Shown here piece after piece: positions 7,591 through 13,814 of a stretch of 13,878 nt of DNA. The notes below the pieces were generated by a model. That model ran no database searches. It was not told the origin of the DNA and worked only from the letters and a program-made list of their open reading frames with translations. A program made the position numbers and the translations under genes. How positions within the stretch are numbered: the first letter of the stretch is position 1; every line of letters starts with the position of its first letter. Source of the DNA: Sulfuricystis sp964478415 (GTDB taxonomy: Bacteria > Pseudomonadota > Gammaproteobacteria > Burkholderiales > Rhodocyclaceae); assembly GCA_964478415.1 (NCBI GenBank), contig CAYZII010000054.1, positions 1 to 13,878 of the forward strand. The letters run 5' to 3'.

Positions 7591-7624
7591 AACGAGAAAG
7601 GGCGCCGAATCGCTCGGGCGCCCT
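7591..7624 (-). terminator. Terminator-like hairpin between tRNA-Asp and thrS
   Basis: A perfect 8-bp inverted repeat, AGGGCGCC (7599-7606) and GGCGCCCT (7617-7624), with a 10-base loop, lies 11 bases past the CCA of tRNA-Asp. On the minus strand it is followed by TTTCTCGTT, an interrupted U-tract, so termination is probably incomplete and the rest reads into thrS. Confidence 0.6.
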
Positions 7625-7635
7625 GCTGAAAATTT

Positions 7636-7712
7636 TGGCGGAGTGGACGGGACTCGAACCCGCGACCCCCGGCGTGACAGGCCGGTATTCTAACCGACTG
7701 AACTACCACTCC
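7636..7712 (-). tRNA. tRNA-Asp (anticodon GTC)
   Basis: The minus strand gives a 77-nt cloverleaf including CCA. The acceptor stem is GGAGTGG/CCACTCC, then TAGTTCAGTCGGTTAGAATA (D-arm). The anticodon stem CCGGC/GCCGG holds the loop CTGTCAC with anticodon GTC, and the T-arm is GCGGGTTCGAGTCCCGT. Discriminator G is the identity base of tRNA-Asp. It reads GAC and GAU. It is very close to E. coli tRNA-Asp outside the stems. A good promoter lies 40 bases upstream, and a terminator-like hairpin separates it from thrS. Confidence 0.97.
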
Positions 7713-7751
7713 GCAGTTTCATGGTCGCGCTTGGGCAGCGACCGGTAGTGC

Positions 7752-7781
7752 ATTCTAACCGAACGCCAGCGCATTCGCCAA
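7752..7781 (-). promoter_or_regulatory. Sigma-70-type promoter of tRNA-Asp (and thrS read-through)
   Basis: On the minus strand TTGGCG (7776-7781) and TAGAAT (7752-7757) are 18 bases apart. They are preceded by an A/T-rich stretch (AAATTTTTTCCAAAAAG, about 7783-7799) that resembles an UP element, as is usual for stable-RNA promoters. The expected start near 7745 is about 33 bases before the tRNA. No other promoter is obvious before thrS, so this one may also feed the thrS-infC-rpmI-rplT transcript. Confidence 0.65.
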
Positions 7782-7827
7782 GCTTTTTGGAAAAAATTTG
7801 CTGGCTGGAATCACGGCCTCCGAGCAG

Positions 7828-7855
7828 GCGCCGACGCGCTGCGCAAAGTCGGCGC
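7828..7855 (-). terminator. Possible terminator after regA
   Basis: GCGCCGAC (7828-7835) and GTCGGCGC (7848-7855) form a perfect 8-bp stem with a 12-base GC-rich loop, 27 bases past the regA stop. No U-tract follows directly. The first T-run on the minus strand (7793-7799) comes about 30 bases later. It may slow or end transcription from regBA before the tRNA-Asp promoter. The rest of the 170-base gap (7713-7882) holds that promoter and nothing else I can identify. Confidence 0.35.
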
Positions 7856-7882
7856 TGACGGAATGGCACCCTGTCTTCCGTA

Positions 7883-8419
7883 TCAGTCCCGGTAAGGCCG
7901 TTTCGCAAGCTTGCGCTGCAAGGTGCGTCGATGCATCTTCAGGGCGCGCGCGGTGGCCGAGATGTTGCCGCCGTGCTCGCGCAGCACGCGCTGGATGTGC
8001 TCCCATTCGAGCCGCTTCACTGACAGCGGCTCACAAGGGGGTTCGCTCGTGGCCACCGGCGCACTCGTCTCGGGGCCAAACGCGGCAACGATCGCATCGA
8101 CTTCGACGGGTTTCGCGAAGTACTGCACGGCGCCGAGTTTGACGGCTTCCACTGCGGTGGCGATGCTGGCATAGCCGGTCAGCACGACGATGCGGCACTG
8201 CGGAGCGGCGGCAAGTAGCGGCCGGATCAGTTGCAAACCCGAACTGCTGCCGAGGTTCAGATCGAGCACCACGGCATCCAGTGGTGTCTGTTGTGCCATC
8301 GACAGCGCGCTAGCGCCATCCATCGCGCATTTCACTGTAAATCCACGCCGCGTCAAAGCGCGCGTGAGCACGGCATTGAAGGTCTCGTCATCGTCGATGA
8401 TCAGCACCGTTTCTGTCAT
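7883..8419 (-). CDS. regA: Two-component response regulator, RegA/PrrA/ActR family
   Basis: A 178-residue regulator. The receiver domain (about 3-112) has the acidic pocket in VLIIDDDE (residues 9-11), the phosphorylated Asp53 in VVLDLNLG, Thr81 and Lys103 (FAKP). After a Pro/Ser linker (about 115-133), a Fis-type helix-turn-helix (about 138-172) ends in ARALKMHRRTLQRKLAKR. The tail MHRRTLQR(K/I)L-KR and the size of about 180 residues are hallmarks of RegA/PrrA/ActR/RegR and RoxR, which control respiration, carbon and nitrogen fixation and denitrification in response to redox state. The ATG forms an ATGA overlap with the regB stop, so the pair is coupled. I took this start because the receiver begins immediately. 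The open frame further upstream overlaps regB. Confidence 0.93.
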   Translation of the reverse strand: MTETVLIIDDDETFNAVLTRALTRRGFTVKCAMDGASALSMAQQTPLDAVVLDLNLGSSSGLQLIRPLLAAAPQCRIVVLTGYASIATAVEAVKLGAVQYFAKPVEVDAIVAAFGPETSAPVATSEPPCEPLSVKRLEWEHIQRVLREHGGNISATARALKMHRRTLQRKLAKRPYRD

Positions 8420-9648
8420 ACGGACTCTCCCAAAGGAAGTTCGATCGTGGCCAGACCGCCTCCACGGTTTTCCAGGAGTAGGCGGCCGCCGCGTCGCTCG
8501 ATCGCGGCGCGCGTCAGCCACAAACCGATGCCGCTGCCTTGCGCCGCAAACAGTGGCTCGGCGCCGCAACGACGCAGTACATCAGGCGGAAAACCCGGCC
8601 CATGATCCTGTACGCCAATGGACAGTTTGGCCGCGTCCCAGCCCAGCAGGACGTGAATCTCCTGTGGCGCGATGCGCGCCGCATTGTTGAGCAGATTGGT
8701 CAGTGCCTGTTCGATCGCCGCCTCGGGCATCAGCCGGGGTGCCACGCCTGGCGTGACGATTTCCAGTTCGCACTGCGCCTGCGGCCACAGCGTGCGCCAG
8801 CGGGCGAGCAGATTTTCCAGCCAGACGTCTGCAGGCATCATCTGTGCGGCACGCTCGATACCGGCCTTCCGGGTCAGCCCGCCTATGATGTCCTTGCAGA
8901 TACCGATCTGCTGCCGCAGCAGATCGAGATCGGCACGTGCGTCGTCAGGCAGGCGGGAATCGGCCGCCAGCTCGCCGGCGAGCACGCTCATCGTCGCCAG
9001 CGGCGTTCCCAGCTCGTGGGCGGCGCCGGCAGCCAGTTGGCCGAGCGCGACCACCTGCGCGTCGCGCAGTGCTTCCTCGCGCGCTTCAGCGAGCGCGGCG
9101 TCGCGTTCGCGCAAGGCCTGGGTCATGCGTGTGACGAACCAGGCCAGCAACAACACCGAGACGACGAAAGTCAGCCACATGCCGGTCAGATGCAGGCGCG
9201 TGGCGCGCGCGACATCGGCGACCGGCAGTGGCAGCGCATGAAACATGAGCAGGGAGTAGATGGCGATCGAAAACGCTGCGAGACCCAACGCCCAAGGCAG
9301 CGGCAAGGAAAATGCGGCTACCGAGACCGGCAGCAGCAGCAGCGAGATCAGCGGATTGGTTGCCCCGCCGGTGAGATAGAGCATCACGCCCATCGCGGTC
9401 AGATCCACGGCGAGCTGCCCGGCCAGATCGATTTCGCGGCACTCGCGTTCTCCGCCCCAAACCTGCGTGATCAGATTGAAAGCCGCCAGCAGGATCAATA
9501 AGGCCAGCAAGGGTGGCAAAGGCAGCTCGATGTCGAGCAGTGTCGGCCCTGCCAGAGTAGCCGTGGCCAGCGCGCCGATCAGCCACCAGCGCAACATGGC
9601 CAGGCGCCGGCGCACCGTTACCAAGCTTGGGTGCGTGTGATTCTCCAT
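8416..9648 (-). CDS. regB: Redox sensor histidine kinase, RegB/PrrB family
   Basis: A 410-residue membrane kinase. About six hydrophobic segments fill residues 20-175, and GGATNPL at 94-100 matches the GGxxNPF heptapeptide tied to quinone sensing in RegB. The H-box AAHELGTPLAT carries the phosphorylated His211. Cys251 (IGICKDII) lies in the dimerisation helix, where RegB has its redox-active cysteine. The ATPase domain shows the N-box NLLNNAA (318-324), DHGPGF (348-353) and GSGIGLWLT (371-379). It should phosphorylate RegA under reducing conditions. The start is uncertain. ATG at 9648 has only a weak GGCGGA upstream. ATG at 9702 (428 residues) has GAGGG 11 bases ahead but adds a Gly/Pro-rich stretch that does not look conserved and would overlap the RegA box. 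Confidence 0.92.
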   Translation of the reverse strand: MENHTHPSLVTVRRRLAMLRWWLIGALATATLAGPTLLDIELPLPPLLALLILLAAFNLITQVWGGERECREIDLAGQLAVDLTAMGVMLYLTGGATNPLISLLLLPVSVAAFSLPLPWALGLAAFSIAIYSLLMFHALPLPVADVARATRLHLTGMWLTFVVSVLLLAWFVTRMTQALRERDAALAEAREEALRDAQVVALGQLAAGAAHELGTPLATMSVLAGELAADSRLPDDARADLDLLRQQIGICKDIIGGLTRKAGIERAAQMMPADVWLENLLARWRTLWPQAQCELEIVTPGVAPRLMPEAAIEQALTNLLNNAARIAPQEIHVLLGWDAAKLSIGVQDHGPGFPPDVLRRCGAEPLFAAQGSGIGLWLTRAAIERRGGRLLLENRGGGLATIELPLGESV

Positions 9649-9654
9649 GAACGA

Positions 9655-9660
9655 ATTATC
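9655..9660 (-). promoter_or_regulatory. Possible -10 element for regB
   Basis: The minus strand reads GATAAT, one mismatch from TATAAT, ending 6 bases before the regB ATG at 9648. The region 17 bases upstream has no -35 match (GCGAGC), as expected for an activator-dependent promoter. The RegA-box match is centred about 55 bases before the predicted start. The mRNA would be almost leaderless, so this remains weak. Confidence 0.3.
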
Positions 9661-9695
9661 CGCCAACCCGCCTCCCCGCTCGCCCGCCGGTGGGT

Positions 9696-9710
9696 GCGAC
9701 ATTGCGTCGC
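9696..9710 (+). promoter_or_regulatory. RegA/RegR-box match upstream of regB
   Basis: GCGACATTGCGTCGC fits every specified position of the RegR/RegA-box consensus GNGRCRTTNNGNCGC, which I quote from memory of Bradyrhizobium and Rhodobacter work. It sits in the 71-base spacer between nirH and regB, just past the nirH stop. It is also nearly palindromic (TGCGAC-ATTGC-GTCGCA, 9695-9711). The regulator encoded two genes downstream belongs to the family that binds this consensus, so autoregulation of regBA is the natural reading. Confidence 0.6.
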
Positions 9711-9719
9711 AGTCCCTCG

Positions 9720-10196
9720 TCAGCCCGAGATGCGCAGCCCGGTTTTTTTCAGGATGCGGCTGCTGAACAGCACATCGTGACCACGGCAGGCAGGCCCCAA
9801 CAGCGATGCAATCTGCGCCGCATGTGCCAAAGCCGTCGCCCGGTCTTTGGCATGCACCATCGCAAACAGGTTGTAGGGCCAGTCCGGCGAATGGCGCGGG
9901 CGCCGGTAACAATGGCTGACGAAGGGCAGTGCGCCGACCGCCATGCCGAGACGGTCGACCTCGCCATCGTCGACATCCCAGACCGTCATGCCGTTGAAAC
10001 GATAGCCGAGCGCATAGTGATTCGGCACCGCGCCGATGCGGCGAATGATGCCGCTCTCGAGCATCGCCGCCAGCCGCCGCTGCACCTCGGCGGCCGGCAT
10101 ACCGAGCCGTTCGCCCAACGCGTGATACGGGCGCGGCACGAGTGGCAGGCCGGCCTGAGTGGCGAGGATCAGACGCCGGTCGATCTCATCCAGCAT
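9720..10196 (-). CDS. nirH: Siroheme decarboxylase subunit NirH (Lrp/AsnC-like)
   Basis: A 158-residue protein with an Lrp/AsnC-type helix-turn-helix fold at about 1-60 (MLDEIDRRLILATQAGLPLV) and a C-terminal alpha/beta domain holding CYRRPRHSPDWPYNLFAMVH (96-115). The motif CYRRxRxxPxWxxNLxxMVH marks the NirL/NirH branch. Despite the fold, NirD, NirL, NirG and NirH are enzymes, not regulators. They decarboxylate siroheme to didecarboxysiroheme in the cytoplasm, the first committed step to heme d1. The ATG overlaps the end of nirG by 11 bases, so the two are co-translated, consistent with a G-H pair. It is the last nir gene before the regBA pair. nirJ, which often follows, is absent here. Confidence 0.92.
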   Translation of the reverse strand: MLDEIDRRLILATQAGLPLVPRPYHALGERLGMPAAEVQRRLAAMLESGIIRRIGAVPNHYALGYRFNGMTVWDVDDGEVDRLGMAVGALPFVSHCYRRPRHSPDWPYNLFAMVHAKDRATALAHAAQIASLLGPACRGHDVLFSSRILKKTGLRISG

Positions 10197-10659
10197 CGAG
10201 TTTCAGCTCCACGAAGTATTCGCGCTCTTTAGGGAAGGCATAGACGCTCAAACCCGTCGTTGTCTCGATCTTTTCGATTGCTGCAGCAATCCCATGCGGT
10301 GTTTCAGTGGCAAACACGAACCACATGTTGAAGGCATGTTCGCGGCGATAGTTGTGGGCCACCTCGGGTAGCGCATTCACCAGCGCAGCCACCTCCTCGA
10401 AGCGCTCTTCCGGGACTTGTAGCGCGGCCAGCAGATAGGCACCACCAATCTTCTCGACCTGGTAGAGGGGACCGAAGCGCGTCAGCACCTTCCCCTCGAG
10501 CAGACGGGCAAGGCGGCTTAGCACCTCCTCCGCGCTCAGGCCGAGCTTCGCGCCAACCGCCGCATAGGGCTCGTCACAAAGTGGAAAACCGCTTTGCAGT
10601 GCATTGATCAATGCCCGATCGACCGCATCGAGCTCATGACCTGCTGGTGGTGGCTGCAT
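10186..10659 (-). CDS. nirG: Siroheme decarboxylase subunit NirG (Lrp/AsnC-like)
   Basis: A 157-residue protein with an N-terminal Lrp-like HTH (about 10-65, ELDAVDRALINALQSGFPLC) and the segment HNYRREHAFNMWFVFAT (102-118). The HNYxREHxxNxWFV pattern marks the NirD/NirG branch, the partner of NirL/NirH. With NirH it should form one siroheme decarboxylase heterodimer of heme d1 synthesis. The start ATG has GAGG 8 bases upstream and overlaps the end of nirDL by 26 bases. The open frame continues 23 codons further up but only inside nirDL. The assignment to G rather than D comes from the order after DL and from its being unfused. Confidence 0.9.
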   Translation of the reverse strand: MQPPPAGHELDAVDRALINALQSGFPLCDEPYAAVGAKLGLSAEEVLSRLARLLEGKVLTRFGPLYQVEKIGGAYLLAALQVPEERFEEVAALVNALPEVAHNYRREHAFNMWFVFATETPHGIAAAIEKIETTTGLSVYAFPKEREYFVELKLDAG

Positions 10660-11632
10660 CGAAATACCTCGCGCCGCATTGCTTGAAGCGCCGGCGCGAA
10701 AACAACGCCTGGGCCGGATGACCGGCAATTGCCTGCAGACGCTCGATCACCAAAGTGACTTCGGCGCGCGAACGACCATGCACCATGCAGTAGAGATTGC
10801 CCGACCACTCGGGCAGATGACGCGCGCGCCGGTAACACAACGTCACCTCCGGCTCGCGCGCCAGACGCTGGCCGATCTCGGCGACCCGCTCGTCCGGAAT
10901 GTCGAAGACGACCATCGCATTGGCCTTGAAGCCCAGCTCGTGGTGGCGCACGACGACGCCGAAACGCTTGATGCAGCCCTCATCGATCCAGCAGCGCAGA
11001 CGGTCGAGCACCGAGGCTTCGTCCATGCCGGCGCTTTGCGCGACCGCTGCGTAGGGTCGGGAGACGAGCGGCAAACCAGGCTGCAGTGCGGCAATCAAAC
11101 GCCGGTCGGCGGCGGAGGTCTCGCGGGGCAGACAGGGGCGCCGCGGCGGTCGCGCTTTCTTGCCGCCATGCAGGAGGTCGAAGCCGAGATCGATGTGGTA
11201 TTCCTCAAGCAACGGCAGCGCGATGGGCTGCAAACCGGTCTCGGCAGCGATTTCGTCCAGCAACGCGGCGAGCGCCGTAGCATCAGCGGCGGTAGCGACG
11301 AACCACAGGTTGTAGTGGTGCTCACGCTCATAGTTGTGATTCACACCGGGATGGACATTGACGAGCGCGGCGACAGTCTCCAGCCGTTCCGGCGGCACGG
11401 CCAGCGCCGCCAGCGTGCTGGCGCCTACCGCGCGTGGAGCGAACACCGCCCCGATGCGACTGATCGCCCCGGCCTGCTGCAAACGGCGCAGGGTGGAAAG
11501 CACGCTGGCCTCGTCGCTTTCGAGCTGCTGCGCGACGGCTGCGAACGGCGTCGCGACGAGCGGAAAATCCTGCTGGAACTCATTCAGCAAACGGAATTCG
11601 AGCGTCTGTGCGTGAGGCGATCGCGCGTTCAT
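10634..11632 (-). CDS. nirDL: Fused siroheme decarboxylase NirD-NirL
   Basis: A 332-residue fusion of two Lrp/AsnC-like halves. The N-half (1 to about 152) has the NirD-type motif NHNYEREHHYNLWFVAT (98-114). A basic linker (GGKKARPPRRP, about 156-166) follows. The C-half (about 172-332) has the NirL-type motif LCYRRARHLPEW with NLYCMVH (265-285). The two halves thus carry the complementary motifs of a decarboxylase heterodimer in one chain. The reaction is removal of two acetate carboxyls from siroheme on the way to heme d1. Fused nirDL genes are known in several denitrifiers, while P. aeruginosa has separate nirD and nirL. The ATG lies 2 bases past the nirF stop, with only a weak GGA upstream, so coupling to nirF is likely. 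Confidence 0.93.
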   Translation of the reverse strand: MNARSPHAQTLEFRLLNEFQQDFPLVATPFAAVAQQLESDEASVLSTLRRLQQAGAISRIGAVFAPRAVGASTLAALAVPPERLETVAALVNVHPGVNHNYEREHHYNLWFVATAADATALAALLDEIAAETGLQPIALPLLEEYHIDLGFDLLHGGKKARPPRRPCLPRETSAADRRLIAALQPGLPLVSRPYAAVAQSAGMDEASVLDRLRCWIDEGCIKRFGVVVRHHELGFKANAMVVFDIPDERVAEIGQRLAREPEVTLCYRRARHLPEWSGNLYCMVHGRSRAEVTLVIERLQAIAGHPAQALFSRRRFKQCGARYFDAATTSRS

Positions 11633-11634
11633 GA

Positions 11635-12795
11635 TCAGAATCCAAGACGTGCCGCGCGGCTGGTGAAAAAAATCCCGGATGGGCTTGGCACCGGCAGCTC
11701 GGCGAGGCGCTGAAAGTTTTGCGTATCGAGGACGATGACGCGATGGTCGTCGCGTGCCGAGAGCCAGACGGCCTCACCGCGCGGCGTGAATTCCATGTGC
11801 AGGATCGCCCTGCCAGGTTGCAGGGTGTGCACGACTTGCCTGGTCAGCGTGTCAATTACCTGCACCCAGCCATTGTCCGGGTGGGCGAAATTCACCCAGA
11901 CCTGACGGCCGTCGGGGCGCGCCATCACGAACACCGGCTGACTTTTCACACGGATGCGCGCGACCTCGCGCCAGTCGCGCTTATCGACGATGAGCACTTC
12001 ATGACGGCCGATCGCGGGCAGATAGACATACTCGCCGGCGACGGCCCAGCCACGCAGATGTGGCATCTTGAACACCGGCAGCTTCTGCTCGCCTTTGCCG
12101 TAGTCTTGCAGGATCTTGCGTACGCCCAGTTCAGGCCGCCAGGTATCCAGCAGCGCTACGCCATCCTCGCCAAACAATCCTGCGAGATAGTAGCGGCCAT
12201 CGGGGGTGACCAGCCCGTCATATGGCTGTCGGCCCGCCGGATATTTCTCGGTGCGCGGCCGACGCGGATCGGTCAGGTCGGTGAGCCAGATCTCGCCTTT
12301 GTCGAACAGGGCATAGACGAATCTTTGGCCCGGCAGATCGGCCAGACCGACGACCTTCGAGCCGGTCGGGACTTCGGCGAGCTGTTCGAGCGTCTCGGCA
12401 TCGAAGACCTTGATGCCACCCGGCTCGTATTTCTGCGCCACGACGAGGTGGCCATCCTGCGAAACCGCACCGCCGATGCTGTTGCCGGCCTGCATCACGC
12501 GCCCGACGATACGCTGGCCGAGCAGATCCACCTTCGTCAGCCCGCCGTCGCGGCCAAATACATATGCATAACGGCCATCGCGTGAGAACACCACCGAAGC
12601 ATGTGATAGATCGCCCAGCCCTTCGACGCGCGCCAAAATGCTGCGTGCAGTGGTATTGGTATCGACGATCGCAACACGGCCGCTGGCGCGTTCGATGACG
12701 ATGCCGAGATCACCGGTACCGCGCAAAGCTGTGGCAGGTATCTGTGCACAGGCAGCCAGGAACAGGCAGCACAGGGCAAGCCACGCGCCCCTCAT
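11635..12795 (-). CDS. nirF: NirF, periplasmic dihydro-heme d1 dehydrogenase (lipoprotein)
   Basis: A 386-residue protein. The first 16 residues (MRGAWLALCCLFLAAC) are a lipoprotein signal with lipobox LAAC, so Cys16 would be lipidated and the protein anchored in the periplasm. The remainder is a beta-propeller related to the d1 domain of NirS, with repeated strands such as GDLGIVIERASGRVAIVDT, FSRDGRYAYVFGRDGGLTKV, YDGLVTPDGRYYLAGLFGED and PDGRQVWVNFAHPDNGWVQV. NirF catalyses the late oxidation of dihydro-heme d1 to heme d1. I took the ATG at 12795, with GAGGAG 8 bases upstream and an ATGA overlap with the nirC stop, because the signal peptide starts there. Length fits the family (about 390-400). 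Confidence 0.95.
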   Translation of the reverse strand: MRGAWLALCCLFLAACAQIPATALRGTGDLGIVIERASGRVAIVDTNTTARSILARVEGLGDLSHASVVFSRDGRYAYVFGRDGGLTKVDLLGQRIVGRVMQAGNSIGGAVSQDGHLVVAQKYEPGGIKVFDAETLEQLAEVPTGSKVVGLADLPGQRFVYALFDKGEIWLTDLTDPRRPRTEKYPAGRQPYDGLVTPDGRYYLAGLFGEDGVALLDTWRPELGVRKILQDYGKGEQKLPVFKMPHLRGWAVAGEYVYLPAIGRHEVLIVDKRDWREVARIRVKSQPVFVMARPDGRQVWVNFAHPDNGWVQVIDTLTRQVVHTLQPGRAILHMEFTPRGEAVWLSARDDHRVIVLDTQNFQRLAELPVPSPSGIFFTSRAARLGF

Positions 12796-13142
12796 GGTTG
12801 AGGCTCCTCGGGAAAGCCGGCGATCAGCCGTTCGGCGATCCATTGCGCTTCCTGCGGGGTGAGCAGCGTCTTCCACGGCGGCATCGCGGTGCCGTGTTTG
12901 CCATGCAGGATGATGACCGCCAAGGCATCGGCGGACTGGCCGGCGAGCGCCTCGCGGGTCAGCGGTTTGCCCAAACCGCCTTTCAGCGTCATGCCGTGGC
13001 AGGAACCGCAATCCTGTCGCACCAGACGGATCAGGCGCGCCTCGGCATCGGCAGCCAGGGTGGGCGGTGTATTCATCGCGACACCCGCCGATGCAGAGGC
13101 AGCCAGAACCAGGAGCGGGGCAAGCGAAGCGATGTGCCGCAT
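12792..13142 (-). CDS. nirC: Small periplasmic monoheme cytochrome c, NirC-like
   Basis: A 116-residue protein with a signal peptide (MRHIASLAPLLVLAASASAG, cut near residue 20-22) and one heme c site, CGSCH at 45-49. The probable axial Met is Met87 in GTAMPPW, followed by the final helix LTPQEAQWIAERLI. Size and position directly before nirF fit NirC (cytochrome c55X), which acts as electron donor or acceptor for cd1 nitrite reductase or for heme d1 maturation. The ATG lies 7 bases behind the cytochrome c4 stop with GAGG 6 bases upstream, and the stop overlaps the nirF start. The symbol rests mainly on context, since single-domain cytochromes are hard to tell apart. Confidence 0.8.
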   Translation of the reverse strand: MRHIASLAPLLVLAASASAGVAMNTPPTLAADAEARLIRLVRQDCGSCHGMTLKGGLGKPLTREALAGQSADALAVIILHGKHGTAMPPWKTLLTPQEAQWIAERLIAGFPEEPQP

Positions 13143-13149
13143 GTCATCC

Positions 13150-13776
13150 TCATTGCTGACCGGCGAGATAGGCTGCGACCGCATGCATTTCGAGCTCGGT
13201 CAGCTTGCTGGCGATGCTGTGCATCACCGCGTTGTCGTTGGTGCGTTCGCGCTTGCCGAAGTCCTTGAGCTGGGTGACCAGATAGTTCGGATGCTGGCCG
13301 GCGAGACGCGGCAGCAGATGTGTGCCGTAGCCCTTCTCGCCATGACAGGAGGCGCAGGCCGCGACACCAGAGTAGGGGTTGCCCTTGTGAAACACGTAAC
13401 GCCCCACCGCAGCGAGATCGGCATCGGCAATGCGCCGCGCAAGTGGCGGCCGCGAGCTGAACCAGCCGGCCAGTTCATAAATCGTTTCGTCATTCAGGTC
13501 TCTGGCCATCTCGTTCATCGTATCGCTCTTGCGGCGTCCCTCACGGAAGTCCTTGAGCTGCTTGACGAGGTAATCCGGGTGTTGCGCAGCGAGCCGTGGA
13601 TAGATCGCAGTGGCGCTCTCCCCCTCGACGCCATGACAGAGCGCGCAGCGTGTCTCGAGCACCTGACGTGTCGCCGGCGCGAGTATGGCCAACGGATCGT
13701 CCTTCTGGGCATGAGAGATGCCGGCCCATGACAGGCCGGCGGCAAGGAGGAGGAAGACACGCAAAACTTTTTTCAT
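13150..13776 (-). CDS. Periplasmic diheme cytochrome c4
   Basis: A 208-residue protein with a Sec signal peptide (MKKVLRVFLLLAAGLSWAG, cut after SHA at about 23) and two homologous heme domains. The first has CALCH (44-48) and probable axial Met87 (TMNEMARDL). The second has CASCH (141-145) and Met185 (VMHSIASKL). Both domains carry the c4 hallmark P-RLA-QHP-YL--QLKDF (about 60-77 and 156-173). Cytochrome c4 passes electrons from the bc1 complex to terminal reductases or oxidases, and here, just before nirC-nirF, it is a candidate donor for the cd1 nitrite reductase. The ATG at 13776 starts the signal peptide. Its Shine-Dalgarno is poor (GAG), and a GTG at 13809 would add 11 residues from the 25-bp repeat. 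Confidence 0.9.
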   Translation of the reverse strand: MKKVLRVFLLLAAGLSWAGISHAQKDDPLAILAPATRQVLETRCALCHGVEGESATAIYPRLAAQHPDYLVKQLKDFREGRRKSDTMNEMARDLNDETIYELAGWFSSRPPLARRIADADLAAVGRYVFHKGNPYSGVAACASCHGEKGYGTHLLPRLAGQHPNYLVTQLKDFGKRERTNDNAVMHSIASKLTELEMHAVAAYLAGQQ

Positions 13777-13784
13777 CACGGTCG

Positions 13785-13809
13785 AAACTCGGCGCTGGCG
13801 GGACGGCAC
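13785..13809. repeat. 25-bp exact repeat, copy 2 (upstream of cytochrome c4)
   Basis: These 25 bases equal 3152-3176 in pheT, in the same orientation. Here they fill most of the 38-base spacer before the cytochrome c4 ATG, ending 8 bases from it, and would supply its ribosome binding region. An exact 25-base match between two places in under 14 kb is not expected by chance. Confidence 0.85.
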
Positions 13810-13814
13810 GCATG

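Noticed and set aside
5819..7693. Plus-strand open frame of 624 codons opposite thrS
   Set aside because: It mirrors thrS codons, runs into the tRNA-Asp gene, and shows no family motif; long antisense frames are common in GC-rich DNA.
7828..7855. Hairpin as part of a riboswitch or small RNA
   Set aside because: It is a single stem without further conserved elements that I recognise; a terminator or pause role for regA is the simpler reading.
8420..8569. Fifty-codon upstream extension of regA
   Set aside because: It overlaps regB, is Arg-rich without similarity to receivers, and the receiver domain starts right at the ATG of the ATGA overlap.
10601..10614. Perfect palindrome GCATTGATCAATGC, resembling part of an FNR/DNR site
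   Set aside because: It lacks the TTGAT-N4-ATCAA spacing, lies inside nirG coding sequence, and about one 14-bp palindrome is expected by chance in this length.
9720..10659. Reading the Lrp/AsnC-like proteins as transcription regulators
   Set aside because: The motifs HNYxREH and CYRRxRxxPxW and the nir context identify siroheme decarboxylase subunits; the Lrp fold is structural.
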